Counted from the stretch's first letter, positions 9,225 to 18,627 are shown. The stretch: 64,000 bases of DNA from Alistipes sp. (GCA_021201825.1 JAJQED010000017.1:124001-188000), one strand, 5' to 3'. The notes: generated by a model not told the origin, from the letters alone. A program made the numbers and translations.

Positions 9225-10139
9225 TTAATTACCGGACATCATACATGCCAGTGCGATGGAATTCAGTTTCGTGGCCCGGCTGTCTCCCCGTGAAGTAAGC
9301 ACGCACGGGACGGAAGCCCCGGCCACGATACAAGCCAATTCGGCGCCACAAAGCTGCGTACACATTTTGAAGAAGACATTGGCTGTGTCCAGATTGGGGA
9401 AGACAAGACAATCCGCATCACCGGCGACCGGACTGGATTCCAGTTTTTTGATCTTTACGATATCCGGCACGATGGCCACGTCGAGCGCCAGCGGACCGTC
9501 TACGGTTGCTTGCCCGAAAGCTCCCCGGTCGCCCATTTTGGCCAGTATGGCACCGTCCGTACTCGAAGCCACGGATGGTAATAATTGCTCGCTTGGAGCG
9601 ATGCAAGCTACTTTCGGATGTTTGATCCCCAGCCCGTTAGCGGTAGCAACCAGGTATTTTATCATCGTGGTTTTCTGCGCCAGGTCGGGATAGGGAATTA
9701 TAGCTACATCAGAGACCAGCAGCAGTTTATGGTACTGAGGCAGTTTCATAACTACCACATGAGACAACATTCCTTTAGGAGGCACAAGGCCGTATTCCTT
9801 GGACAGGATGCCCCGCATATATTTGTCGGTCGAAACGAGCCCTTTCATCAGTATATCGCCCTGCCCCTCGTTAACCATCCTCACGGCTTTCTCCACACAG
9901 GCGGCATCGTTCCATTCGCCGATAATATTGAACCGGTTATGGTCGATGCCGTTTTCGGCACAAATACCCCGGATCACGTCCGGCTCACCCAAAAGGGTAG
10001 CATTAACCAACCCCTGTTCGACCGCATCGTAAACTGCCTCCAGCGTATGTGCATCCTGGGCATAAGCCACCACCAACCTTTTAGGCCCCCTTTGGACCGC
10101 GTCCCTTACCAGTTCCCCGATAGAAGTTATTCCGTTCAT
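9225..10139 (-). CDS. ptb: Phosphate butyryltransferase
   Basis: Phosphate acyltransferase (PTA/PTB family), 304 residues from the ATG at 10139. The frame stays open to 10187, but those extra 16 residues are not family-like. It converts acyl-CoA and phosphate to acyl phosphate. Family features include LVVAYAQDAHTLEAVYDAVE, the segment ILMKGLVSTDKYMRGI, SDVAIIPYPDLAQK and a C-terminal VFPNLDTANVFFKM. It is the first gene of a two-gene unit with buk; the gap from recR is 100 bases. Confidence 0.92.
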   Translation of the reverse strand: MNGITSIGELVRDAVQRGPKRLVVAYAQDAHTLEAVYDAVEQGLVNATLLGEPDVIRGICAENGIDHNRFNIIGEWNDAACVEKAVRMVNEGQGDILMKGLVSTDKYMRGILSKEYGLVPPKGMLSHVVVMKLPQYHKLLLVSDVAIIPYPDLAQKTTMIKYLVATANGLGIKHPKVACIAPSEQLLPSVASSTDGAILAKMGDRGAFGQATVDGPLALDVAIVPDIVKIKKLESSPVAGDADCLVFPNLDTANVFFKMCTQLCGAELACIVAGASVPCVLTSRGDSRATKLNSIALACMMSGN

Positions 10140-10239
10140 ATACCAAAAATTATACGGGTTACACCAATATCCGTATAAAGATAACAAACTCTAAGCAATT
10201 TTTAAAAATCACTTAAGAAATATTAGCAAAATTGCGGAA

Positions 10240-10836
10240 TTATTTAACAATAGTACGATTATGGATGGCGTGGGCGATGGTCAGTTCGTCGGCATATTCG
10301 ATCTCGTCGCCGAACCCGATACCTCGCGCTATGGTAGTGACCTTGATGCCCTCCACCTCCGCAAGCCGGCGGGCTATATAGAATTGCGTGGTCTCTCCCT
10401 CGACCGTCGTGCCGATGGCCAGTATCACCTCCCGAATCACTCCCCGCCGCACGTTATCCAGAAGCAGGTCGATCTTCAGGTCCGACGGCCCAATTCCCTG
10501 CATCGGGGAGATCACTCCTCCGAGAACATGGTAAAGACCCCGGTACTGGCGGGTATTCTCGATCGAGAGCACATCGCTCACCTGCTCTACAACGCACACG
10601 GTATTCCGATCCCGCGTCTGGTCCGCGCAAACCGGACATATCTCTTCGTCGGAGAGATTGTTACAGAGGCTGCAATATCTGATATTGTTGCGGAACCGGT
10701 CAAGCGCACCGGTCATTACCCCGACGTCGGCCGCCTCCATCCGAAGCAGGTGCAAAGCCAGCCGCATCGCAGTGCGGCGGCCTATGCCCGGCAGTTTGGA
10801 AAGCTCCCCTACCGCGTCTTCGAGTAGTTTTGACAT
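10240..10836 (-). CDS. recR: Recombination mediator RecR
   Basis: RecFOR-pathway DNA repair protein of 198 residues. The helix-hairpin-helix is KLPGIGRRTAMRLALHLL (about 14-31). The zinc finger begins with C55 and C58 (YCSLCNNLSDEEICPVC), followed by a Toprim domain to about residue 175. It loads RecA onto gapped DNA with RecO. Here it sits 25 bases downstream of batE, so it is probably transcribed with the bat genes, an arrangement without obvious functional logic. Confidence 0.96.
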   Translation of the reverse strand: MSKLLEDAVGELSKLPGIGRRTAMRLALHLLRMEAADVGVMTGALDRFRNNIRYCSLCNNLSDEEICPVCADQTRDRNTVCVVEQVSDVLSIENTRQYRGLYHVLGGVISPMQGIGPSDLKIDLLLDNVRRGVIREVILAIGTTVEGETTQFYIARRLAEVEGIKVTTIARGIGFGDEIEYADELTIAHAIHNRTIVK

Positions 10837-10861
10837 CTCAATGTGTTGGTTCCCGTTCGTA

Positions 10862-11620
10862 TCAGATAACCTCGAGGGCGGACTCGGTTATCCACCCCTT
10901 GTTACCGTCGGCCAGCGATATTTCGACCCACTGGTTAAGTCTCTCCCCGACGAATACCATGGTACCCTCATGGATGATGAAAAGGTCCTTACTGGCAATG
11001 TCCGGCGAACTCTTGACCGGCACGGCGCTGCTCATCACGATAGCCTCCCCGGAATGGAGCATATCGTTCTTTTGCCCGGCGGCGAACGAAACCGATATGA
11101 ACGCGAGCACCAGGGCACACAAAGCACCGTAGAACCCGGTCTTACGCAAGGCCAATCGGGCCGACAGCAGATACATCAGGATAGCTCCCATCGCCAGGGC
11201 GAACATCACGAGACTAACGGCCGCCCACCAATTGGAACTCATCGTTTGCCGCCACGACCGTATCCAGCTCCGCAGGAAGAACACCGGCACGGCATCGATC
11301 TTGTCCTTAACATACGTACCTGCAACCCGCAGGTTGTGCCTGGTATCGGGGTCGGACGGGGATATCTTGAGCGAACGGTTGTAGTTGAGTATGGACGGGC
11401 CTATTTTGCCCATCTTAAAATAGGCGTTACCAAGGTTGTAGTAGAGCTTGGAACTGCTGTACCCCTCAGCACGGATGGAGTCGTAAACCATCGCCGCCAA
11501 CTCGTAATCCCCCTGCATATAAGCCTCGTTACCCCTTTCCCAGGCGGCCTCGGCATCGAACCGGGCGAAGACTTGTCCGGCCGCCATCAGGCAAATAAAT
11601 ATCAGAGCCGTAATTCTCAT
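10862..11620 (-). CDS. batE: BatE: TPR and SH3-like membrane protein
   Basis: A protein of 252 residues with a signal peptide (about 1-20) and tetratricopeptide repeats (about 26-95; ERGNEAYMQGDYELAAMVYD and YYNLGNAYFKMGKIGPSILN). Two membrane helices follow around 130-150 and 160-180, then a C-terminal SH3-like domain with VPVKSSPDIASKDLFIIHEG and GWI. This is the BatE layout from Bacteroidota aerotolerance operons. Its start overlaps the batD stop by 4 bases. The function (envelope stress or oxygen tolerance with BatA-D) is known only loosely. Confidence 0.88.
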   Translation of the reverse strand: MRITALIFICLMAAGQVFARFDAEAAWERGNEAYMQGDYELAAMVYDSIRAEGYSSSKLYYNLGNAYFKMGKIGPSILNYNRSLKISPSDPDTRHNLRVAGTYVKDKIDAVPVFFLRSWIRSWRQTMSSNWWAAVSLVMFALAMGAILMYLLSARLALRKTGFYGALCALVLAFISVSFAAGQKNDMLHSGEAIVMSSAVPVKSSPDIASKDLFIIHEGTMVFVGERLNQWVEISLADGNKGWITESALEVI

Positions 11621-13485
11621 TTCCTTTTCTTCTTTATAAGGGATTCGAATTTGGAAATAGCTTTAACCGCATTGACATAAATGTCGTTCATGTGGCCCGA
11701 ACCGGACGGCGAATACTGCGCGTATTCACAACTGCCGATCAACTCGATATAATGCGACACCTGTTCCGGCTGTATGCCCCTCTTTATAAGTTCCTCGCGG
11801 ACGTTCTCCTTGGTCAGCATCGCCGCCGGTATATTGAGCTTATCCCCCATATACCCCCAAAGGGCCTTAAGCATCTCCTCATAGAAATTGCGCTGGTTGT
11901 CCTCTTTCATGAAACCCTCGGCAGCCTTGAGGCGCTGCAGGGCGACCTTATTGGCCCGTTTGCCCCTGACGGCCTCGGTATTGCGCATCTCCTTGATCCT
12001 CTTTTGCAGGTAGATAAGTGCAAAAGCGAAGCATAGGAAAATCAGAATCAATATAACGAAGTAGGCCGTACTGCCCATGAAACTCCCGGCGCTAAGGGTA
12101 AGATGCCCCGAGCCGAGCTTAATAAAACGTATGTCCTGGTCGAGCAGTTTCAATTCTTCCCGGCTGACGCCCGTCACCAGGCCGCTGCCGCTGTAAGCGG
12201 AACTTCCGCCGGTAGAATCGGGCTGAACCCGTACCAACACCTCTTTGGACGACAAAGTTTCGTATCTTCCCGTACGGGGATTGAAGAACGAGAAGTGGGC
12301 CGGTTCGAGGTAATACTCCCCCTCGCCGCGCGGGATGATCGGGTACTCGAACTGCCTGTAACCGTTGATCCCGTTCGAGGAGCGGTTCAGGCTCTCGGTA
12401 GTCGTAACGTTGTACTGTTCGAAGCTGGACGGCAGTTCGAGCTTGGGAGCCTGCACCAGCGGGAGGTTACCCGTACCGGATATCCTTACGATATAGTTCG
12501 CCGCCGAATTGACCGCGAAACTGCTGTTCTCGAATTCGGCCGACATGGTAAATTCGCCTACCGCCCCGCTGAAACTCGGCGGCGCTCCCTCGGGCCAATC
12601 CCGTACCGTAATTCGGATCGGGTTGGTGGATATTTTTTTCTCCACCTGCTTCACGACCGGCAAGCCTCCGAAAAAATCGTCCATAAGCGAACGGCTCGCC
12701 CTGGCCTCAATTATATTGGCATAGACGTTCAGTTCGAGCTGGTCGATAGTGAGCTCGTTGGACTGCTGCGGATAGAGCAGGTAATCGAGAATGATGCGAG
12801 ACTGGTAAACCCTGCCGTTATAGGTCTCGTTCTGCCAGTCATAGCGGTCGGTCCCCAGTTCCTGAACCCAGAACCCGTTGAAAGATGGGCTTTTGCTCCT
12901 GTTTATATTGGCGAGCTGTACGCGGCTGTAAAGCTTGAAATATACCCTGATCGGTTCGCCCTTATAGACGTTGGTCTTATCTACTACAGCCCGCACGAGC
13001 AGGTCTTCCGGTGCTATGTCGCCGCTGCCCTGTGACGTACTCCCCTGGGGCTGCCTGCCCGCCTGGCCACCCTGGCTCCCTCCTTGTGCACCGGCTCCGC
13101 CTCCCCGCTCCTCGACAACCTCGTAAGGCACCGGCTTGGAACTGTACTGCTGACCGTCGACAATGATCTGGGCGGACGGTATTGTGAAAGTACCGGGTTT
13201 ATCGGCAAGTAAAACGTAGGTATATGCGAAAGTCTCGGAACGGGTAGTGACCCCGTTAATGGTGTGGGATGAGAAGCCCTGTGAAGTGGTCGGCCCTGCA
13301 ACAACGCTGAATGCCGAAAGGTCGGGCGGAACGAACCTGTCCGGACGCGTATTAACCGAAAACTCCACCTTAAAAACGTTCCCCATGGCGACCATCGTAG
13401 GCACGTCGGCCTCGAACTGCACCTGCTGGCCCACGGCCAGCAAAGGGAGACTGAAGAGAATTACAAGCAGGATCCTAAATCGCAT
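11617..13485 (-). CDS. batD: BatD: oxygen-tolerance family membrane protein
   Basis: A protein of 622 residues with an N-terminal signal peptide, several periplasmic beta-rich (Ig-like) domains, a Gly/Gln-rich linker near 135-155, one transmembrane segment at about 470-490 and a cytoplasmic helical tail. The opening VQFEADVPTMVAMGNVFKVE and the TFAYTYVLLADKPGTFTIP segment are typical of BatD. batE follows with a 4-base overlap. BatA, BatB and BatC, usually adjacent, are not found here. Confidence 0.88.
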   Translation of the reverse strand: MRFRILLVILFSLPLLAVGQQVQFEADVPTMVAMGNVFKVEFSVNTRPDRFVPPDLSAFSVVAGPTTSQGFSSHTINGVTTRSETFAYTYVLLADKPGTFTIPSAQIIVDGQQYSSKPVPYEVVEERGGGAGAQGGSQGGQAGRQPQGSTSQGSGDIAPEDLLVRAVVDKTNVYKGEPIRVYFKLYSRVQLANINRSKSPSFNGFWVQELGTDRYDWQNETYNGRVYQSRIILDYLLYPQQSNELTIDQLELNVYANIIEARASRSLMDDFFGGLPVVKQVEKKISTNPIRITVRDWPEGAPPSFSGAVGEFTMSAEFENSSFAVNSAANYIVRISGTGNLPLVQAPKLELPSSFEQYNVTTTESLNRSSNGINGYRQFEYPIIPRGEGEYYLEPAHFSFFNPRTGRYETLSSKEVLVRVQPDSTGGSSAYSGSGLVTGVSREELKLLDQDIRFIKLGSGHLTLSAGSFMGSTAYFVILILIFLCFAFALIYLQKRIKEMRNTEAVRGKRANKVALQRLKAAEGFMKEDNQRNFYEEMLKALWGYMGDKLNIPAAMLTKENVREELIKRGIQPEQVSHYIELIGSCEYAQYSPSGSGHMNDIYVNAVKAISKFESLIKKKRK

Positions 13486-13504
13486 CGTCTGTCAGATTTC
13501 CATG

Positions 13505-13512
13505 CAAAATTA
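13505..13512 (-). promoter_or_regulatory. Promoter -7 box of batD-batE-recR
   Basis: On the minus strand the sequence reads TAATTTTG, matching TAnnTTTG, 20 bases before the batD ATG. An 11-base direct repeat lies just upstream (13523-13533 and 13551-13561). Confidence 0.5.
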
Positions 13513-13628
13513 ATATTTTTATGATAATGCCACCGGACTGTTCGGATAAAGATAATGCCACTCCATTGCTGTAACGGCGGAACCGTTAAATTATTATGCC
13601 TCAAACAGCCGTAATACTGTGCCCTTTG

Positions 13629-14210
13629 TCATGCATTCATATCTTCCCATAAGGTGCCGCCCTCATAAGCGAACGAGACCGTTTGATTACCCTCGAGTAC
13701 CAGGTCGCCGGAAATATGGAAATTGCCGGTACGGCGGACCGAGACGGTCCCGGAAATTACCGGAACTGCTGCCTCCGGATCCTTGCCGCTTTGGGGATCA
13801 CTCAATTCGAAAACGAGGCCTGCATCGAATAATAGCCCCGTAGCGGAACCGCCGTTATGGCTGAATACCCCGGGGCAAATGTGGTCCCCCTCTTTCTGGT
13901 CGAATCCAAGGTCAAGGGTGTGGGTTCCCGCAGGCGTGCTACCGCATAGTGAGAGAAACAGTTTCACCCCTTTTACCGGCTCTCGCCCCGGTTCGGTATA
14001 GGTCGCAAACTCCCCGCAATATTCCTCTATGGCAACGCTCAACGGCAATCTGGCACCGATATAATCCAGGTATCCTTCTCCGGTAGATTCTTCGATTCTT
14101 TCGGTGGCAACTTTATCCCGGTCAGCTGTATCGGATTCCGGAACTGACACCGGAGAGCCGGGCCGTACGAAAAAGGAAAATACCCTGTCGATAAAACTTC
14201 TATTTGCCAT
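13629..14210 (-). CDS. Hypothetical beta-rich protein
   Basis: Not recognised. 193 residues, no signal peptide. The N-terminal 20 residues (RSFIDRVFSFFVRPG) could form an amphipathic helix, followed by a charged Ser/Glu/Asp-rich linker to about residue 45. The rest alternates in a beta pattern and ends with paired strands around VISGTVSVRRTGNFHISGDL and TVSFAYEGG. That pattern recalls small Bacteroidota lipocalin-like or calycin-like domains. It lies 75 bases downstream of fumarase, with a hairpin between them. No function is proposed. Confidence 0.6.
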   Translation of the reverse strand: MANRSFIDRVFSFFVRPGSPVSVPESDTADRDKVATERIEESTGEGYLDYIGARLPLSVAIEEYCGEFATYTEPGREPVKGVKLFLSLCGSTPAGTHTLDLGFDQKEGDHICPGVFSHNGGSATGLLFDAGLVFELSDPQSGKDPEAAVPVISGTVSVRRTGNFHISGDLVLEGNQTVSFAYEGGTLWEDMNA

Positions 14211-14230
14211 ATCATGCGTGCCTTAAAGGT

Positions 14231-14258
14231 CCGGCGGCCTATGAGGATAAGCCGCCGG
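14231..14258 (-). terminator. Hairpin after fumarase
   Basis: CCGGCGGC (14231-14238) and GCCGCCGG (14251-14258) are complementary. The minus-strand downstream sequence is ACCTTTAAGG, a weak U-tract, so this is at best a partial terminator between fumarase and the hypothetical gene. Confidence 0.4.
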
Positions 14259-14285
14259 TGATTATCGTTCGTATGCCGATATTCC

Positions 14286-15896
14286 TTAATGTTTGAACTC
14301 CGCGAATAAATCGTTCCCTTTGTCGTCCACGATTATGAACGCAGGGAAATTCTCCACATAGATCTTGCGTACGGCCTCCATTCCCAACTCCGGGAAGTCG
14401 ATAACCTCTACACTCTTTATGCTGTCTTTGGCCAGTACGGCGGCCGGGCCTCCGATAGAGCCGAGGTAAAATCCGCCGTATTTCGCACAGGCATCGGTTA
14501 CCTGTTGGGTCCTGTTGCCCTTGGCGATCATCACCAGGGAACCGCCGGCGGACTGGAACTGCCCGACATAAGAGTCCATTCGCCCGGCCGTGGTAGGCCC
14601 GAAACTTCCCGAAGCCATACCGGCCGGGGTCTTGGCGGGACCAGCATAGTAAACCGGGTGTTTTTTCAGGTATTCCGGCATGGGCTGCCCACTTTCGAGA
14701 AGCTCTTTTATTTTGGCATGGGCTATGTCCCGCGCAACCACGAGCGTACCTTTGATATTGAGACGGGTCTTCACGGGGTACCTTGACAAAATCTCCCTCA
14801 CCTTATCCATCCCCTCGTCCAGGTCGATATCCACGGCCGGGGTCATAGCGGGGGGCTGTGCCGGCAGGAAGCGGGCCGGGTTTTTCTCCAGCTGTTCCAG
14901 GAAGATCCCGTCCCGGGTTATCTTGGCCTTGATATTACGGTCGGCACTGCAGCTTACGCCCATCCCCACGGGACACGACGCCGCATGGCGCGGCATACGT
15001 ATGACCCTTACGTCGTGGACAAGGTACTTGCCGCCGAACTGGGCCCCGATACCGCTCTCGATACAGATCTGTTTCACCTTTTCTTCCCACTCCAGGTCCC
15101 GGAACGCACGGCCGCCCTCGTTGCCCGACGTGGGCAAATGGTCGAAATAACCGGCCGATGCCTTTTTTACGGCGGCCAGGTTTGCTTCGGCCGACGTGCC
15201 GCCTATAACGATGGCAAGGTGGTAAGGCGGGCAGGCGGAAGTACCCAGGTCCTTGATATGCTCCTTGATGAATGCCGTGAGGGATTTCTCGTTCAGCAAG
15301 GCTTTGGTCTGCTGGTAAAGGAACGTCTTGTTGCCTGATCCCCCGCCCTTGGTCATGAACAGGAACTTGTATTCCATACCGGTGGTCGAATAAATATCGA
15401 TCTGGGCAGGGAGGTTATTCCCGCTGTTCTTTTCGTCGAACATGGTGAACGGTACGACCTGCGAGTAACGCAGGTTACGGTCCTTATATGTATCGTAAAT
15501 TCCTTTGGAAATATATTCCGCGTCGTCCACCCCGGTGAAGACGTTCTCCCCTTTCTTACCGATCGCGATTGCCGTGCCGGTGTCCTGGCAGGTTGGCAGG
15601 TCTCCCTCGGCCGACACAACCTGGTTTATCAAAAGGGTATAGGCAACGAACTTGTCGTTGTCCGTCGCTTCGGGATCGGCGAGGATATCGGCCACTTTTT
15701 GCAGGTGAGACGCACGCAGGTAAAAAGACACATCGGCGAAAGCTTCCCGGGCCAGCAGCTCGATGCCCGCCGGGTCGATCTTCAGTATCTCGCGTCCGTC
15801 GCAATGTACGACGGCGATATGGTCTTTGGTCAGGAGCCGGTACTCGGTGTCGTCCCCGCTTATGGGAAACGGTTCCTGGTAGCTGAATTCAGACAT
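14286..15896 (-). CDS. fumA: Fumarate hydratase, class I (iron-sulfur)
   Basis: Oxygen-sensitive [4Fe-4S] fumarase of 536 residues, N- and C-terminal halves fused in one chain. It interconverts fumarate and malate, here most likely in the reductive branch leading to succinate. Candidate cluster cysteines lie in [20 protein letters not shown] and [10 protein letters not shown]. The C-terminal half shows [20 protein letters not shown] and [15 protein letters not shown]. It could be labelled fumA or fumB; class is certain, letter is not. It has its own TAnnTTTG promoter box upstream. Confidence 0.94.
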   Translation of the reverse strand: MSEFSYQEPFPISGDDTEYRLLTKDHIAVVHCDGREILKIDPAGIELLAREAFADVSFYLRASHLQKVADILADPEATDNDKFVAYTLLINQVVSAEGDLPTCQDTGTAIAIGKKGENVFTGVDDAEYISKGIYDTYKDRNLRYSQVVPFTMFDEKNSGNNLPAQIDIYSTTGMEYKFLFMTKGGGSGNKTFLYQQTKALLNEKSLTAFIKEHIKDLGTSACPPYHLAIVIGGTSAEANLAAVKKASAGYFDHLPTSGNEGGRAFRDLEWEEKVKQICIESGIGAQFGGKYLVHDVRVIRMPRHAASCPVGMGVSCSADRNIKAKITRDGIFLEQLEKNPARFLPAQPPAMTPAVDIDLDEGMDKVREILSRYPVKTRLNIKGTLVVARDIAHAKIKELLESGQPMPEYLKKHPVYYAGPAKTPAGMASGSFGPTTAGRMDSYVGQFQSAGGSLVMIAKGNRTQQVTDACAKYGGFYLGSIGGPAAVLAKDSIKSVEVIDFPELGMEAVRKIYVENFPAFIIVDDKGNDLFAEFKH

Positions 15897-15937
15897 GGTA
15901 TTGTTATGTTTATGAATTAATTTAAGTTGGAGCCACG

Positions 15938-15945
15938 CAAATATA
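15938..15945 (-). promoter_or_regulatory. Promoter -7 box of the fumarase gene
   Basis: Minus-strand TATATTTG, a full match to TAnnTTTG, 41 bases before the fumarase ATG. No clear -33 TTG is visible. The remainder of the roughly 300-base gap before fba holds only that gene's promoter and AT-rich sequence. Confidence 0.55.
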
Positions 15946-16071
15946 ACTATTTCCCGTGGATCGTTAGCCGGATAACAAACGATATTTTCACCCCATAAAA
16001 TTTTTACGGCCCGAATTTAAAAGTTATTAACGCACCGTAAATAATTTACCTCCCGGACGGTTCAACCGGGG

Positions 16072-16102
16072 TTGCAATTCGCAGGTAAAATTCATATTTT
16101 TG
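16072..16102 (+). promoter_or_regulatory. Promoter of fba (-33 TTG, -7 TATTTTTG)
   Basis: TTG at 16072-16074 and TATTTTTG at 16095-16102 are separated by 20 bases, fitting the Bacteroidota consensus TTG-N19-21-TAnnTTTG. The start codon is 94 bases beyond, leaving a leader of about 85 bases. This is one of the two best promoters in the window. Confidence 0.8.
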
Positions 16103-16196
16103 TAAAATATTTAAAAACCGGCTGCCAGCCGGGCCGGGCGTACTTTTCGGCGCCGCTGGGGCAGGAACCTGGGACAAACCAAATAAAACAATAGTC

Positions 16197-17189
16197 ATGA
16201 TCTCTTACAAGGAATTAGGTCTCGTCAATTCGCGCGAGATTTTCAAAAAAGCGTTCGACGGCGGGTACGCCATCCCGGCTTTCAACTTCAACAATATGGA
16301 ACAGCTGCAGGCTATCGTTTCCGCCTGTGTCGAGGCCAACTCGCCCGTTATTCTGCAGGTGTCGAGCGGCGCCCGTCAGTACGCCAACCAGACGCTCCTG
16401 CGTTACATGGCCCAGGGTGCGGTGGAATATGCCAAAGAACTCGGCAAGAACATTCCCATCGTGTTGCACCTGGACCACGGGAACTCTTTCGAGCTCTGCA
16501 AATCCTGTATCGAAATGGGCTTCTCGTCGGTGATGATCGACGGCAGTCACCTGCCTTATGAAGAGAATGTGGCCCTTACCAAGCAGGTGGTGGACTATGC
16601 GCACCAGTTCGATGTGACCGTAGAGGGTGAACTCGGCGTTCTGGCCGGCGTGGAAGACGAAGTGTCTGCCGAACACCATACTTACACCGAGCCGGACCAG
16701 GTTGTGGATTTCGTTACCCGTACGGGTGTGGATTCGCTTGCCATCTCGATCGGCACCTCACACGGCGCAAACAAGTTCAAACCGGAACAGTGTACCCGTA
16801 ACGCGGACGGCATCCTGGTTCCGCCGCCCTTGCGGTTCGACATACTCGAGGAGATCGAAAAACGTATCCCCGGCTTCCCCATCGTGCTTCACGGCGCCTC
16901 GTCGGTTCCGCAGGAGTATGTGGCTACTATAAATAAATACGGCGGCGCACTCAAGGACGCCATCGGCATCCCGGAAGAAGAGCTGCGCAAAGCCGCCAAA
17001 TCGGCCGTATGCAAGATCAATATCGACAGCGATGGCCGCCTTGCGATGACCGCAGCGGTGCGCGAGGTATTCGCTACCAAACCTGCCGAGTTCGACCCGC
17101 GTAAATACCTCGGGCCGGCACGCGACGAGTTGAAAAAACTCTATATGCACAAATGTGAAAAAGTTCTGGGCAGCGCCGGCAAGGCCTAA
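16197..17189 (+). CDS. fba: Fructose-bisphosphate aldolase, class II
   Basis: Zinc-dependent aldolase of 330 residues, splitting fructose 1,6-bisphosphate in glycolysis and running in reverse in gluconeogenesis. Visible family features are AIPAFNFNNMEQLQAIV, the catalytic/metal region VLHLDHGNSFELCKSCI, SVMIDGSHLPYEENV, VEGELGVLAGVEDEV and LHGASSVP. Single gene with a strong promoter upstream and a strong terminator downstream, in keeping with high expression. Confidence 0.96.
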   Translation: MISYKELGLVNSREIFKKAFDGGYAIPAFNFNNMEQLQAIVSACVEANSPVILQVSSGARQYANQTLLRYMAQGAVEYAKELGKNIPIVLHLDHGNSFELCKSCIEMGFSSVMIDGSHLPYEENVALTKQVVDYAHQFDVTVEGELGVLAGVEDEVSAEHHTYTEPDQVVDFVTRTGVDSLAISIGTSHGANKFKPEQCTRNADGILVPPPLRFDILEEIEKRIPGFPIVLHGASSVPQEYVATINKYGGALKDAIGIPEEELRKAAKSAVCKINIDSDGRLAMTAAVREVFATKPAEFDPRKYLGPARDELKKLYMHKCEKVLGSAGKA

Positions 17190-17213
17190 CCCGAGACTTT
17201 CAGAATAGCTACG

Positions 17214-17249
17214 CCCCCTGTCAGGAAAGGACCTGACAGGGGGTTTCGC
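17214..17249 (+). terminator. Intrinsic terminator of fba
   Basis: The 12-bp perfect arms CCCCCTGTCAGG (17214-17225) and CCTGACAGGGGG (17232-17243) are separated by 6 bases and followed by TTTCGCTTT. Confidence 0.85.
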
Positions 17250-17278
17250 TTTACGGGGCAAATGATTATTTTAGCGGG

Positions 17279-17642
17279 ATGAAAGAGCGGACCGATAACT
17301 TCTATCTCGGGCAGCAGGAACCCGTGAGAAGTACCCTGCTTGCCCTGCGGGCAATAATTACGGGCCATAACTGCGAAATTTCCGAGACGGTTAAGTACGG
17401 TATGCCCTGTTTCCTCTACCGCCGTAACATCCTTTGCTACCTGTGGACCGAAAGCAGGACCGGGTACCCGTATATCCTCATGGCCGAGGGCAGGCACATT
17501 ACCGACCCCGCTTTGGAACAAGGCACACGCACGAGGATGAAAATCTTGCGGGTCGACCCGCATGCGGATATTCCGCTCGGGACGGGGAATATTGGACGAA
17601 GCCATAGGGCTCTACTCTAACGGGATTGTCAAACTCAGATAG
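17279..17642 (+). pseudogene. DUF1801 family protein, apparently frameshifted near its end
   Basis: A small soluble protein of the DUF1801/YdhG-like type: residues 30-100 read EISETVKYGMPCFLYRRNIL then TRTRMKILRVDP. As sequenced, the frame ends at 17620 with an unrelated tail (GTGNIGRSHRALL). Removing one G from the run at 17584-17587 gives GILDEAIGLYSNGIVKLR and a stop at 17640-17642, a normal-looking family ending and a 120-residue protein. The repaired stop would lie 3 bases before the next gene. It is either a true frameshift or a base-call error. The molecular function of the family is unknown. Confidence 0.75.
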
Positions 17643-17645
17643 CCG

Positions 17646-18497
17646 ATGGAAATAAGATCGCTTGCCGGGACAGGTTACAACGATATTTACAACGCCTTTT
17701 CGGAGGCGTTCGCCGACTATGAGATGCAGTTGGACAGGTTTCAGTTACAGTCCATGCTCCAAAGGCGCGGGTTCGACCCGGCTCTCTCGTTCGCGGCGTT
17801 CGAAGGAGACCGAATCGTTTCGTTCACCCTCAACGGCACGGGATATTATAACGGTATACCAACGGCTTACGACACCGGAACCGGGACCTTGCCAAGCCAC
17901 CGGGGACAGGGTCTGGCCACCCGTATATTCGAACACTCGATCCCGCATTTAAAAGGAGCGGGTATAGGCCGCTATCTACTCGAGGTATTACAGCATAACA
18001 CCAAAGCGGTGTCCGTTTACCGGAATATCGGTTTCACGGTATCGCGGGAATTCCATTACTTCCGTCAGGATAACGTCAAAGTCATCATCGGAGCCAGGGA
18101 CCCGGGTATTCCACTTGAATTAAAACCGATAGATATTGCGGAGGGCGAGCCACCGGAAAGGTTTTGGGATTTCCCTCCGTCCTGGCAGAACAGCACCGAA
18201 TCCGTAAAAAGAAGTCTCGGGGACTTTCACTGCCTCGGAGTATTTACCGGTTGTAAAATTATCGGTTATTGTATTTTCGAACCCTCTTCGGGAGATGTTA
18301 CGCAGCTTGCTGTTGACAGGGAGTATCGCCGCAGGGGAATAGCTTTGCTTCTTCTGCGGGATATGGTGCGGCTCAACATGGCCGCGACGGTAAAGGTTAT
18401 AAATACGGATACTAAGTGCAATGCGATGACGGCCCTGCTCGAATCTGTGAATATACCCCTGCAGGGCAAACAATATGAAATGGTAAAAGATTTATAA
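17646..18497 (+). CDS. GNAT-family N-acetyltransferase with two GNAT modules
   Basis: 283 residues. The first GNAT domain (about 1-140) shows TGTLPSHRGQGLATRIFEHS, the acetyl-CoA pyrophosphate-binding loop, and YLLEVLQHNTKAVSVYRNIG. A second, more divergent module (about 180-283) has VTQLAVDREYRRRGIALLLL. Such tandem proteins acetylate small molecules or peptides; the substrate is unknown. It is in tight succession with the DUF1801 gene, which suggests cotranscription. Confidence 0.85.
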   Translation: MEIRSLAGTGYNDIYNAFSEAFADYEMQLDRFQLQSMLQRRGFDPALSFAAFEGDRIVSFTLNGTGYYNGIPTAYDTGTGTLPSHRGQGLATRIFEHSIPHLKGAGIGRYLLEVLQHNTKAVSVYRNIGFTVSREFHYFRQDNVKVIIGARDPGIPLELKPIDIAEGEPPERFWDFPPSWQNSTESVKRSLGDFHCLGVFTGCKIIGYCIFEPSSGDVTQLAVDREYRRRGIALLLLRDMVRLNMAATVKVINTDTKCNAMTALLESVNIPLQGKQYEMVKDL

Positions 18498-18585
18498 ATT
18501 GAGATTTCCCTCTTAATTTTTATCGTCAAAGCGACGGGCTATTTACTGGTAGGATTCTGTCTCCGATAGGGAAATACCGGAGCAG

Positions 18586-18618
18586 ATGAAAATAAACTGC
18601 CGGGAAATTTTCCCGGCA
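18586..18618 (-). terminator. Terminator of the fmt operon
   Basis: TGCCGGGAAA (18598-18607) and TTTCCCGGCA (18609-18618) form a hairpin. On the minus strand it is followed by GTTTATTTTCATC, a U-rich stretch. It lies just past the fmt stop. Confidence 0.7.
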
Positions 18619-18627
18619 ACTATATGT

